This document shows, in pieces, positions 9,701 through 18,012 of a DNA stretch of 64,000 nucleotides. The DNA is from Nitrospira sp. CR1.1. GTDB lineage: Bacteria; Nitrospirota; Nitrospiria; Nitrospirales; Nitrospiraceae. The position numbers and the translations under genes were made by a program. The DNA lies in contig WIAF01000005.1 in assembly GCA_014055465.1 (NCBI GenBank), positions 1 to 64,000 on the forward strand, given 5' to 3'. Under the pieces are notes generated by a model that was given only the letters and a program-made list of their open reading frames with translations, ran no database searches and had not been told where the DNA came from. Numbering within the stretch: position 1 is the first letter of the stretch; every line of letters begins with the position of its first letter.

Positions 9701-10965
9701 CACGACCTCTCCTTTGGGCTCATCGGGCTCTCCAGCATCTCCAGACCCAGCAGCGCCACGTCGTCCGGGAAAATATCCCCGGCTAGCCACTGCCGTGCCG
9801 CGGCCATGGTATCGGCGATGCTCTGTCCAAGACTCTGGCTACGGTGCGCTTCCAGCGTTGCTTGCAAGCGGTCTCGTCCCCAGAGTTCTCCTGTCGGCGA
9901 AGGGGCTTCGTAGATGCCGTCGCTGAACAGATACAGACGATCCAATGAAAGAAGCGGAGTATGCAGACTTTCAAACGTGCTGTGAGGATCGAATCCCAAC
10001 GGAAGACTGGCCATGGACAGCCATCGGGACCCGGCGCCGGCCGCTTGCAGGAACGCTCCGCCATGACCGGCGGTGGCATAGGAGAGCATTCGTGTGGAGA
10101 TGTCCAGACGTCCCACCCACAGGGTGAAATATTCGCCGTCCTGCGTCAGCGGAAACAGACGGTTGGCTTCTGTAAGGATGGTTCCTGGGTCAAGACTTCC
10201 GACTGCTTTCGTCAGATTGTCCTCACGCAGAAAACTCATCAGCGCGACCGCCCGCAAGGCTGCCGCGACTCCGTGACCCGACGCGTCGAGAATGTATAAC
10301 CCAAGGGCATCGGCTCCCCAGGAACAGACTTGAAACAGGTCCCCGCCCAGGGCCAGGGACGGCTGGTAGGCCCACTGCATGCTGACTCCGGTGGCCGGCA
10401 TGCCGGGCAGGGGCAGCTGGGCGCGGACGAAATCCGCGGCCGATTGCAGCTCACTCTCCAGTTCTGCTTGTTTGGCGGACAGGAGGCGATGGGATCGATC
10501 GAGATCATCGCGCGTGTGTTCGATTTCACGAACCAGCGCGCTCGACCGGAGGCTGGCTTGCACACGCGCCAGGACTTCCTGCCTACTCGCCGCTTTGCTG
10601 AGAAAATCATCGGCTCCGCGCGAGAGACCTTCGGCGATCTGTTCGGGGCGGTCGTGCGCCGTCATGAGCACGACCTGGCTGGATTTCAATTCCGGATCTG
10701 CGCGGATTGCCTCACAGACACTCGGACCATCCATACCCGGCATCATCCAATCAAGGATAACCAAATCCGGACGCTGGGCGCGGATGGCGGTCAAGCCGGC
10801 GTTTCCGTCACCGGCCTCGATCACGCGGTACCCCAATCGTTTCAACCGCCCGGCCATCCCCATTCGAGTGATCTCGTCGTCGTCGACGAGGAGAATGACC
10901 GGTGTCCCCTTCGCGGAGGGGCCGGCGATGGATGGCGGCTCGATGTGTCGCACGGGCTCAGCCAC
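9700..10965 (-). CDS. Receiver plus PP2C-type serine phosphatase (RsbU/HsbR-like)
   Basis: The 421-residue protein has a receiver domain (about 22-140, Asp72 in LVILDWMMPGMDG), a coiled-coil linker (about 145-190), and an RsbU/SpoIIE-type PP2C domain (about 200-410) with GGDLFQV, DASGHGVAAA and SDGIYE metal-ligand motifs. Such proteins dephosphorylate STAS anti-anti-sigma factors when the receiver is activated. The gene sits between the STAS genes and the HPt gene, which supports a receiver-controlled partner switch tied to the chemotaxis genes of the same unit. Confidence 0.88.
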   Translation of the reverse strand: MAEPVRHIEPPSIAGPSAKGTPVILLVDDDEITRMGMAGRLKRLGYRVIEAGDGNAGLTAIRAQRPDLVILDWMMPGMDGPSVCEAIRADPELKSSQVVLMTAHDRPEQIAEGLSRGADDFLSKAASRQEVLARVQASLRSSALVREIEHTRDDLDRSHRLLSAKQAELESELQSAADFVRAQLPLPGMPATGVSMQWAYQPSLALGGDLFQVCSWGADALGLYILDASGHGVAAALRAVALMSFLREDNLTKAVGSLDPGTILTEANRLFPLTQDGEYFTLWVGRLDISTRMLSYATAGHGGAFLQAAGAGSRWLSMASLPLGFDPHSTFESLHTPLLSLDRLYLFSDGIYEAPSPTGELWGRDRLQATLEAHRSQSLGQSIADTMAAARQWLAGDIFPDDVALLGLEMLESPMSPKERS

Positions 10966-10988
10966 GTGTCATGCTCCCGATACCTACC

Positions 10989-11339
10989 TTACCCGGCTTT
11001 CGGTAGACGGCATGCAGCCAGCGCCTCCTGCTCCGAATGGTAGACCGGCAGCAGTTGATGCAGGTTGGCCAGAGTAAGGATTTCTTTGACGTAACTCTGG
11101 GGATTCAGGAGACCGATTGTGCTCCGTGTCGCGCTCTGGCTTTGCGTGAGTAACGCCAGGGTCCCGAGCGCCGAACTGTCGAGAAATCGAACGCCTTGCA
11201 TGTTTAATATCAGGTGACGGACGCCGTTGGCTTTGCTCCGCTCCACCGAAGCTTTAAACGTGGCTCGATTGGCATACGTCAGTTCGCCCACCAGGTCGAG
11301 GATGACCGACTCCCCGATTCGCCGTTCAGTAATCTGCAT
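10989..11339 (-). CDS. STAS-domain anti-sigma factor antagonist (first of a pair)
   Basis: The 116-residue single STAS domain has the antagonist signature RFLDSSALGTL with Ser55 as the predicted phosphorylation site. It would be phosphorylated by an RsbW-like kinase and dephosphorylated by the PP2C protein encoded next. It is a paralogue of the STAS protein encoded just upstream (both carry TYxxRxxF and a DS[AS]ALG core), so the switch may have two outputs or a binding and a decoy partner. Confidence 0.85.
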   Translation of the reverse strand: MQITERRIGESVILDLVGELTYANRATFKASVERSKANGVRHLILNMQGVRFLDSSALGTLALLTQSQSATRSTIGLLNPQSYVKEILTLANLHQLLPVYHSEQEALAACRLPKAG

Positions 11340-11371
11340 GCCTCATTCCTTTCATCATCGGAAAAGGCACG

Positions 11372-11710
11372 TCATGCGCTCTTCTTCGTCATGGTCGGGA
11401 CCGGCGATTCGATCAGCGGAATGGTCTTGTGCAGGTTGGCGAGTTCGATGATCTGCCGCACCGTCGGTTGAGGATAGGCCAGGGACATTGTGCGTTTGTC
11501 GGCCTGCAATTGCCGATGGGAGATCATCAGCAGCCCCAAGGCTGCGCTGTCAAGGAACGCCACCTGGGACAGATCGACGACAATATGTTCCATCGGATCG
11601 ACACTGACGGACTTCAACATTTCCTGAAAGGGTTTACGCTGGGTATAGGTAAAGTTGCCTTCCAGTTTCAAGGTGACCTTATGGTTGTGGACTTCGCTGG
11701 TAATTTTCAT
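11372..11710 (-). CDS. STAS-domain anti-sigma factor antagonist (second of a pair)
   Basis: This 112-residue STAS protein has VVDLSQVAFLDSAALGLL with the phosphorylatable Ser55. The start is the ATG at 11710, preceded by AGAGGAG; the frame is open 10 codons further without a ribosome site. It directly follows cheB1 and precedes its paralogue, so chemotaxis adaptation enzymes and the partner switch are co-transcribed. Confidence 0.85.
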   Translation of the reverse strand: MKITSEVHNHKVTLKLEGNFTYTQRKPFQEMLKSVSVDPMEHIVVDLSQVAFLDSAALGLLMISHRQLQADKRTMSLAYPQPTVRQIIELANLHKTIPLIESPVPTMTKKSA

Positions 11711-11740
11711 CGCAGCTCCTCTAGGGCAAAAGGTGAACAA

Positions 11741-12787
11741 TCAGGCACGGGTGACATGAGTCAAAATGGCGGCGGCGATGTCGCCAAGCGGACGGACGGC
11801 GTCGGCTGCGCCAAGCTTGATGGCTTCTTTTGGCATGCCGAAGACCACGCATGACGCCTCGTCCTGGGCGATGGTATAGGCGCCGGCTTCTTTCATTCGC
11901 AGGAGGCCTTTGGCCCCGTCTCCGCCCATGCCGGTCAGGATCACGCCCACCGCGTTGCCTCCCGCGTACTGCGCGACGGAGTCAAACATCACATCGACCG
12001 ACGGGCGATGCCGATTGACCGGCTCATCCTGGTTAATGCGCACGGAGTAGCGCGCGCCGCTGCGGACCAGGGTCATATGGTAGTTGCCGGGCGCCACGAG
12101 AGCATGTCCCGGGAGGACGCTATCCCCGTCCTCGGCTTCCTTGACGGAAATTCGGCAGAGCTGGTTCATGCGATCCGCCCAGGTTTTGGTGAAACGCTCA
12201 GGCATATGCTGTGTGATGAGGACCGGAGGCGTGTTTGGAGGAAGCACCTGGAGGACGTCCTTGACCGCTTCCGTGCCCCCTGTGGAGGAGCCGATCGCGA
12301 TGATCATATCCGTCGTTTTGATCATGGCCGAGTTGAGCGCCGCGGGACGAGCGGCGCCGGACGACGAGGCCGTTGTGGGACGCACGGAGGCCGTTGCGGC
12401 GGCCTTGACTTTTGCAATCAGCTCCTGCGCGATCTGATCCATGCCTTCGCGTAAATCGATTTTCGGCTTGGTGATAAAGTCGACGGCGCCGAGTTCCAGC
12501 GCGCGGAGGGTCGTTTGGCAGCCGGCCTCGGTGAGCGAACTGACCATAATCACCGGCGTGGGGCGTCCGCGCATGAGTTTTTCCAAAAACGTGAGCCCGT
12601 CCATTTTGGGCATTTCCACGTCCAGGGTCAGCACATCCGGATTCAATGCTTTAATTTTTTCCCGGGCCACATAGGGATCCGGCGCGCTGCCGATCACCTC
12701 GATAGCAGGATCTTTGGAAAGCAACTCAGCCAGCACCTGCCGCATCAACGCGGAATCATCGATGGTTAGGACTCGAATTTTAGCCAT
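11741..12787 (-). CDS. cheB: Chemotaxis protein-glutamate methylesterase/deamidase CheB
   Basis: CheB removes methyl groups from, and deamidates, chemoreceptors when phosphorylated by CheA. The 348-residue protein has a receiver domain (Asp56 in [11 protein letters not shown]), a linker rich in Ala, and the methylesterase domain with [10 protein letters not shown] (nucleophile Ser), ITQHMPERF (His) and [11 protein letters not shown] (Asp). I set the start at 12787 (MAKIRV) because AGGAGAAG lies in front; the frame is open to 12835. It follows cheD in the order cheR-cheD-cheB. It is distinct in sequence from the second CheB at 28209. Confidence 0.94.
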   Translation of the reverse strand: MAKIRVLTIDDSALMRQVLAELLSKDPAIEVIGSAPDPYVAREKIKALNPDVLTLDVEMPKMDGLTFLEKLMRGRPTPVIMVSSLTEAGCQTTLRALELGAVDFITKPKIDLREGMDQIAQELIAKVKAAATASVRPTTASSSGAARPAALNSAMIKTTDMIIAIGSSTGGTEAVKDVLQVLPPNTPPVLITQHMPERFTKTWADRMNQLCRISVKEAEDGDSVLPGHALVAPGNYHMTLVRSGARYSVRINQDEPVNRHRPSVDVMFDSVAQYAGGNAVGVILTGMGGDGAKGLLRMKEAGAYTIAQDEASCVVFGMPKEAIKLGAADAVRPLGDIAAAILTHVTRA

Positions 12788-12849
12788 TGCCACACTTCTC
12801 CTGGTCTTCTGGTGTGCGCGTTTGTGCGCCGCCACTCATGGGTCGAATC

Positions 12850-13467
12850 TCAAAACAGCGTAATATTGTCCTGTGGCGCCGTCGGTTCGACTTCGATCCG
12901 ATGTTGGTACTCCGTTTCCCGCTCGTAAATCGTACGGTTTCTTATGCGCTCGATCTTTTTCATCAGGACGCGGCCTGACTCCGTGAAGTAGTACACCTTT
13001 CTCGGAAAGACATCGCCCAGGTCGCTCTTGGCGAGGGCGTACCCTTCGGTCTTCAGATACTGGAGCACCCATTCCGTATTGCGCGCCCCGACATCGATGT
13101 TCCCGTCATAGATCTTTCCCGCCCCGAATAATTTCACTTCCAACCGGTGCCTGAGTCCGCCGCGTTTCAGAATTTCGTTGATCAACTGTTCCATCGCGAA
13201 AGAGCCATACCGAGTGGACTCCCCTCCCCAAGCGTCGCCGGACTGATGCTCCTTTGGAGCGGGAAGCATGAAATGATTCATGCCGCCGACGCCTGCGATC
13301 GGATCCCGGATGCATGCTGAGATGCAGGACCCCAGGACCGTATAGACAACCATTGGCTCCCGACTGACAAAAAACTCTCCCGGCAGAATGCACGCCACCT
13401 CGTGGGGAAAACGGCCATCGCGCATGCGCCGGATATGCGAGAAGGTATCGGTGTCAATCACCGCCAT
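12850..13467 (-). CDS. cheD: Chemoreceptor glutamine deamidase CheD
   Basis: CheD deamidates receptor Gln residues and in CheC systems is itself regulated by CheC. The active-site pattern is present: LGSCISACIRD with the catalytic Cys, then GGMNHFMLP with the catalytic His, and FGAGKIYDGNIDVGARN. The start MAVIDTD at 13467 has GAGGGAC in front and gives 205 residues; the frame is open to 13530 inside cheR1. There is no cheC in the window. The protein ends in DNITLF after an acidic tail, nearly the same ending as the MCP-like protein encoded at 20639 (ANVTLF). Confidence 0.92.
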   Translation of the reverse strand: MAVIDTDTFSHIRRMRDGRFPHEVACILPGEFFVSREPMVVYTVLGSCISACIRDPIAGVGGMNHFMLPAPKEHQSGDAWGGESTRYGSFAMEQLINEILKRGGLRHRLEVKLFGAGKIYDGNIDVGARNTEWVLQYLKTEGYALAKSDLGDVFPRKVYYFTESGRVLMKKIERIRNRTIYERETEYQHRIEVEPTAPQDNITLF

Positions 13468-13472
13468 GTCCC

Positions 13473-14291
13473 TCAGGCTTCCTTCCAATAGATGGTTGGC
13501 GCGATGGTCTTGAAGGGGTGGGATACCCACTGCAAACTTTCCGAGTGGCCGATGAAGAGATGCCCACCCGGTTTGAGATGGTGGTAGAACTTATTCACGA
13601 GACGTTCCTGCGTGGGGCGATCGAAGTAGATCATGACATTCCGGCAGAAAATCACATCCAGCGGAGCTTTGATGGGAAATCGATCGTCCATCAGGTTGAG
13701 ACGACGGAACTTGATGATGGCGGAGAGGTGCGGTTTCACCTTCACGAGGCCGGCACTGTCTCCCCGTCCCTGGAGAAAATGATGCTTCACAATTGCGGCC
13801 GGCACTTCGCGCACACGATCCTCCGCATACAACCCCTTCGCGGCGTGGGCCAGGACTCGAGTTGAGATGTCGGAGGCGAGAATTTGAAAGTTCCACTGTG
13901 CCGGGTGCTGGACCCCCTCATACAGAGTCATGGCGATCGTGTACGGTTCCTCACCGGTCGAACAGGCGGAGGACCAGATTCGGATACGCTTGTCTTTCTT
14001 AAGCGAGGGAAGAATACGTTCGCGTAAAAAGTCGAAGTGCTTTGGCTCCCGAAAAAAATCGGTCTTGTTGGTCGAGAGCAGATCGAGCATCCGTGTGAAT
14101 TCTTCGTCGCTGCTATCCTGCCTCACATAGTCGTAGTACGACGCGAAGTCGTCAAGCTGAAGCTCGCGCAACCGCTTGGTGAGGCGTGATACGACGAGCG
14201 ACTGTTTGCTCTCCCCTAGTGAGATGCCGGATTCGTCATAGAGCAAGGTGCGGATTTGATCGTATTCTTTCTTCGAAATGGAATAGTCCAT
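13473..14291 (-). CDS. cheR: Chemotaxis protein methyltransferase CheR (copy 1)
   Basis: CheR methylates receptor Glu residues with S-adenosylmethionine. The 272-residue protein has the N-terminal helical domain (about 1-75), NKTDFFREP, the SAM site RIWSSACSTGEEPYT, and VIFCRNVMIYFD. The ATG at 14291 lies three bases beyond the DUF420 stop, so the two are coupled. The window has two CheR proteins, one for each chemotaxis unit; this one is paired with cheD and cheB1. Confidence 0.93.
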   Translation of the reverse strand: MDYSISKKEYDQIRTLLYDESGISLGESKQSLVVSRLTKRLRELQLDDFASYYDYVRQDSSDEEFTRMLDLLSTNKTDFFREPKHFDFLRERILPSLKKDKRIRIWSSACSTGEEPYTIAMTLYEGVQHPAQWNFQILASDISTRVLAHAAKGLYAEDRVREVPAAIVKHHFLQGRGDSAGLVKVKPHLSAIIKFRRLNLMDDRFPIKAPLDVIFCRNVMIYFDRPTQERLVNKFYHHLKPGGHLFIGHSESLQWVSHPFKTIAPTIYWKEA

Positions 14292-14295
14292 CGTC

Positions 14296-14757
14296 TCAGC
14301 TCCGATACCAGACAAACAGCATTAAATACACGAGGTATGCCGTGATCATGGTGCCGCTAAACGTCCAAATGAGAGCATTCCCCATTCGACGGTGCGTGGT
14401 CATGCCGGCGACCATGGCGCCGACACTTCCGAAGCGCAGCCGATGGAGCCCCATGTAGAGGTTGTAGGCACCCAGGCCGATGGTGGTGACGGCCAAGAGC
14501 ATGTGCGTGACGAAGATCGGGACATAGACCGACCAATAGGCGCTTTCCGGCCCCTGGAACGACTCTCGTCCAAACAAGACTTGCTTGAGGACATAGGCCA
14601 CGAGCCAGATGCCGACGATCGTGCACCCCACAATCATGCGGTGGGAATGGTGCGAGACATCGTGGGACTTCGCGGCTTTGACACCCGCTAATACGACAAG
14701 ATAGGCGACTGTCAGGCTGGACAAGACGAGATACCAAAGGAGTGTTTTACTGTCCAT
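14296..14757 (-). CDS. DUF420 (CtaM/YozB-like) membrane protein
   Basis: The 153-residue protein has four or five membrane segments and conserved His residues in the DUF420 pattern (HHSHRMIVG, VTHMLLAVTT, THRRMGNALIWTFSGTMITAYL). Family members such as Staphylococcus CtaM are known to be needed for haem-copper oxidase function. An AGGGGAT site precedes the ATG. Here it is the first gene of the cheR1-cheD-cheB1 unit and ends three bases before cheR1, an unusual partner for chemotaxis genes. A link to oxygen or redox sensing is possible but unproven. Confidence 0.75.
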   Translation of the reverse strand: MDSKTLLWYLVLSSLTVAYLVVLAGVKAAKSHDVSHHSHRMIVGCTIVGIWLVAYVLKQVLFGRESFQGPESAYWSVYVPIFVTHMLLAVTTIGLGAYNLYMGLHRLRFGSVGAMVAGMTTHRRMGNALIWTFSGTMITAYLVYLMLFVWYRS

Positions 14758-14914
14758 GATTCATCCCCTGAGTTAGAGGTGGAATCGACCGGAATCGTGT
14801 ATCGTTCCGGTGTGAGTACACCCGCACATTCTCTTATCGGTCGTGAGATCGTGTTTCTTGAGGACAATCAAATCGCTGGAGATGAAGAAAGGCCGGGGCG
14901 GAGGGAAAGCGGCG

Positions 14915-14955
14915 CGGCCGCAGGAGGGGGCATTGTCTGCCCTCTCCTGCGGCCG
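14915..14955 (-). terminator. Strong hairpin after the globin-MCP gene
   Basis: Two 18-base arms pair at 17 of 18 positions (14915-14932 with 14938-14955) around a five-base loop, directly after the stop of the gene ending at 14961. There is no long T run, so it may end or stabilise the transcript of the unit that begins at 22026. It also separates that unit from the DUF420-cheR unit. Confidence 0.6.
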
Positions 14956-14960
14956 GGTTC

Positions 14961-17417
14961 CTAGAATTCTTCGAAGTCGTCATCCTTTTTGCGCCGGTCG
15001 TGACCGTTCCCGGCCGCAACCTTGGCAGGCTCCTTGGCCTCAGCGGGTTTGGACGAGAATCCCGGTTTTTTCAGGGCCGGTTTCGGGGCCGCGGGGGCCG
15101 ATTTGACCGCGGTCCTTGCGGTCGAAGGCCGGGGATTTGACTCCCGATGACTTCCGTTCGTCTCGACCTTGAACACTTCAACCTGACGCATGAGTTCCTG
15201 CGCCTGATCTTTCATCGACTGGCTGGCCGATGTCGTTTCTTCCACCAAGGCAGCATTCTGTTGGGTCGTTTCGTCCATTTGCATGATGGCCTTGTTGACC
15301 TGATCGATGCCCTGGGCTTGTTCCTGAGACGCTGCCGTGATTTCAGCGATGATGTCGGTCACGCGTTTCACCGAGCTGACGATTTCTTCCAGCGTCTTCC
15401 CGGATTGATTGACCAGCTCGCTGCCGTCACTGACGCGCTGAATCGATTCGTTGATCAAACCCTTGATCTCTTTCGCTGCGGTCGCGGACCGTTGCGCCAG
15501 ATTGCGCACTTCCGCGGCGACGACGGCGAAGCCCCGGCCATGTTCCCCTGCTCTGGCCGCTTCCACGGCGGCATTCAAAGCCAGGAGATTCGTCTGGAAG
15601 GCGATCTCATCGATCACGGTGATAATGTCCGCGATCTTTTTGCTGCTCTTGTTGATCTCGCCCATGGCTTCCACCGCGCGGACGGTGACAGACCCGCCCT
15701 TGTCGGCGATATCGCGCGCGGCGATGGCCAGCTGGTTGGCCTGTTTGGCATTGTCGGCGTTCTGCTTCACGGTCGAAGTCATTTCTTCCATGGAAGCGGA
15801 GGTTTCTTCCAACGCGCTGGCCTGCTCTGAAGTGCGTTGCGAGAGATCCTCATTGCCCTTCGTGATTTGTTCGGCGCCTGCAGTCACGCTTTCCGCGCCA
15901 TCACGCACCGTCGAAATCGCGGTGCTCAGGGTGCTCATGGCGCCGTTCAGGCTGCTCTTCATCTGCTCGAACTCACCCTGGTACAGGCCGGTCATGGTTT
16001 TCGTGAGATCGTTTGCCGCCATTGCGGTGAGCACCATTTGTGCTTCATGCAAGGGCGTGACGACCGCATCGAGCATCTTGTTGACGCCTTCCGAGAGCGT
16101 CTTGAAGAAGCCTTCGAATTCTTCGGCATTGATCCGTTCGGAGAGTTGTCCGGCTGTGGCCGCGCCGATGAGTTTATCAATTTCTACCTGGGCTTTTTTC
16201 TGAGCGCTGACGTCCGCCCACTCCACGACGTTACCGAGATAGTCTCCCTTTTCGTTCATGATCGCCGCGACTGCCAGTTCAAGCGTTAAGGGCCCGATCT
16301 TGATTTCCGTGCGGTACGGCAAATTTTGAGGGTTATCCAGCAAGCGCCGTTGTTGGGAGGGATTCTTGTGATATTGATCAATGTTTGACCCGACCACCTT
16401 AGCCACGGAGAACCCCGGAAGGACTTTTTGGATATCGGATTCCAACCGGCGCAATGTGGTGACGGATTGGTTATTCGCATAGACGATGGTATAGCTGCGG
16501 TCGCACACGAGGACGTTGGATCGCGCATTGTCGAGGGACGCCTTGAGCCGCGACATTTCAGTCTCAAGTCTTCGCTTCTCGGTGACATCGGCCCACTCCA
16601 GCGCGTTTCCCAGGTACTCTCCGTCAGGGCTCATGATGGCCGTGACCAACAGGCTGAGGGTCAGGGGTCCGATCTGAATATCCGACCGGTGCGGCATGTT
16701 AGCCGGGTTCGCTAAAATCCGGCGTTGTTTGCTCGGATCCACGTGGAAATCATCGATGCACACGCCGACGACCGCAGAGGCGTTGAATTTCGGCAGCACC
16801 TTCTTGATTTCGGTCTCCAGCGCGACGAGCGTTTTCTTAGCCGTCGAGTTGGCATAGGTGATCACCAGATTACGGTCGCAGAGCAGAATGTTATTCTGCG
16901 ATTGCTCGAGTGCGCCGAGGTAGAAGCCGCTCATATCAGCTTGCGCTGGCGCGCTCTTCTTTGTCTTTCCCGTAGCCTTACTCATCGTCTTCTCTCCTTG
17001 TGTGTGGTGTACACGTTCCGCTCCGGCGAGCATAATGGTTTTGATAGCCGTATAGGCGTCGGTCCACGCTTGCTTGACCTGCGGCGTCCACGCGGATCCG
17101 GCGAATTCACCCAATACCGCCAGAAGATTTTCCCCGACCGCGTCGTAGTGAGCCGGTTTCGCGCCGTATCCGACATGTCTGGCCCCCATGTCCTGCAGCA
17201 CCGGCGTGAGTTTCTCAGGGTGGCGAAGGTTCTGGATTACCAACACCAGGGAGGCCAACAGCTTTTTCTTCTGTTCTTTGATGGATGCGTTCTTGAAGAG
17301 CGGCTTGACGGCCGGATACCGCTCGAAGAGCCGTTCGTAGAAGCGGGTCACCAGGGCGTCGCCCTGGGGCGCCACAAGTTTGAAGCTCGATTCTAATAAT
17401 TCGACGTTTAATCCCAT
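14961..17417 (-). CDS. Soluble chemoreceptor: globin-PAS-PAS-MCP fusion
   Basis: The 818-residue protein starts with a haem globin domain (about 1-135) of the flavohaemoglobin/single-domain type, with proximal His81 in GARHVGYG and [14 protein letters not shown]. Two very similar PAS domains follow (about 165-285 and 290-410, NILLCDRN and NVLVCDRS), then an MCP signalling region with the conserved tip [22 protein letters not shown] near 600. A Pro/Ala/Lys-rich linker leads to the ending DDFEEF, which fits a CheR/CheB-tethering pentapeptide (x-aromatic-x-x-aromatic). No membrane segment is visible, so it is cytoplasmic. It probably reports oxygen, NO or redox state to CheA. It follows cheW1 by 25 bases. 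Confidence 0.88.
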   Translation of the reverse strand: MGLNVELLESSFKLVAPQGDALVTRFYERLFERYPAVKPLFKNASIKEQKKKLLASLVLVIQNLRHPEKLTPVLQDMGARHVGYGAKPAHYDAVGENLLAVLGEFAGSAWTPQVKQAWTDAYTAIKTIMLAGAERVHHTQGEKTMSKATGKTKKSAPAQADMSGFYLGALEQSQNNILLCDRNLVITYANSTAKKTLVALETEIKKVLPKFNASAVVGVCIDDFHVDPSKQRRILANPANMPHRSDIQIGPLTLSLLVTAIMSPDGEYLGNALEWADVTEKRRLETEMSRLKASLDNARSNVLVCDRSYTIVYANNQSVTTLRRLESDIQKVLPGFSVAKVVGSNIDQYHKNPSQQRRLLDNPQNLPYRTEIKIGPLTLELAVAAIMNEKGDYLGNVVEWADVSAQKKAQVEIDKLIGAATAGQLSERINAEEFEGFFKTLSEGVNKMLDAVVTPLHEAQMVLTAMAANDLTKTMTGLYQGEFEQMKSSLNGAMSTLSTAISTVRDGAESVTAGAEQITKGNEDLSQRTSEQASALEETSASMEEMTSTVKQNADNAKQANQLAIAARDIADKGGSVTVRAVEAMGEINKSSKKIADIITVIDEIAFQTNLLALNAAVEAARAGEHGRGFAVVAAEVRNLAQRSATAAKEIKGLINESIQRVSDGSELVNQSGKTLEEIVSSVKRVTDIIAEITAASQEQAQGIDQVNKAIMQMDETTQQNAALVEETTSASQSMKDQAQELMRQVEVFKVETNGSHRESNPRPSTARTAVKSAPAAPKPALKKPGFSSKPAEAKEPAKVAAGNGHDRRKKDDDFEEF

Positions 17418-17442
17418 GTCGTAGTCTCCCTGGGTGCGATGG

Positions 17443-17952
17443 TTAAGCAGCGGCCTTCTCGGTTTCCGTCATATCTCCGTCGGTCAAGAGGCGATCCATA
17501 TCCAGCAACGCGACCAGTTTGTCGCCGGCTTTGCCGATTCCATTCAGAAAACTGACATCGACCTGGGCGCCGAACTGCGGGGCCGGCTGGATGTCTTTTT
17601 TGTCGATGTCGAGGACATCGGAAACCGCATCCACCACGAGTCCCATGATTTTCTCTTTGACGACGACCACGACGATCACCGTGAACATGGTGTACTCAAT
17701 CGTCGGCATGCCGAATTTCGTCCGGAGCTCCACGATCGGGACGATGGTGCCGCGCAAATTCAGCACCCCCTTAATGTGGGCGGGCGTATTGGGAATGCGC
17801 GTCACGGCCGTATAGCCTTTGATTTCCTGAACCCGGAGAATGTCGACCCCGTACAGTTCTTCTCCCAGCTGGAAGGTCAGGAATTGACTGCCGTCCGTCG
17901 TGCTCCCGATCTGTTGATTCGAATCTTTGCTCGTCAACTCCTGTGTTGCCAT
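17443..17952 (-). CDS. cheW: Chemotaxis coupling protein CheW (copy 1)
   Basis: This 169-residue protein is a single CheW domain that links receptors to CheA. It has [21 protein letters not shown], the [18 protein letters not shown] core, and [21 protein letters not shown] precedes the start. It lies between cheA1 and the globin-MCP gene in the sigma28-type unit. Confidence 0.93.
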   Translation of the reverse strand: MATQELTSKDSNQQIGSTTDGSQFLTFQLGEELYGVDILRVQEIKGYTAVTRIPNTPAHIKGVLNLRGTIVPIVELRTKFGMPTIEYTMFTVIVVVVVKEKIMGLVVDAVSDVLDIDKKDIQPAPQFGAQVDVSFLNGIGKAGDKLVALLDMDRLLTDGDMTETEKAAA

Positions 17953-18012
17953 CGTCTCCTCCTACCCCTGTTCGTTAAATCGTGGGCGTCGATCCTGTCC
18001 ATCACACGTGTC

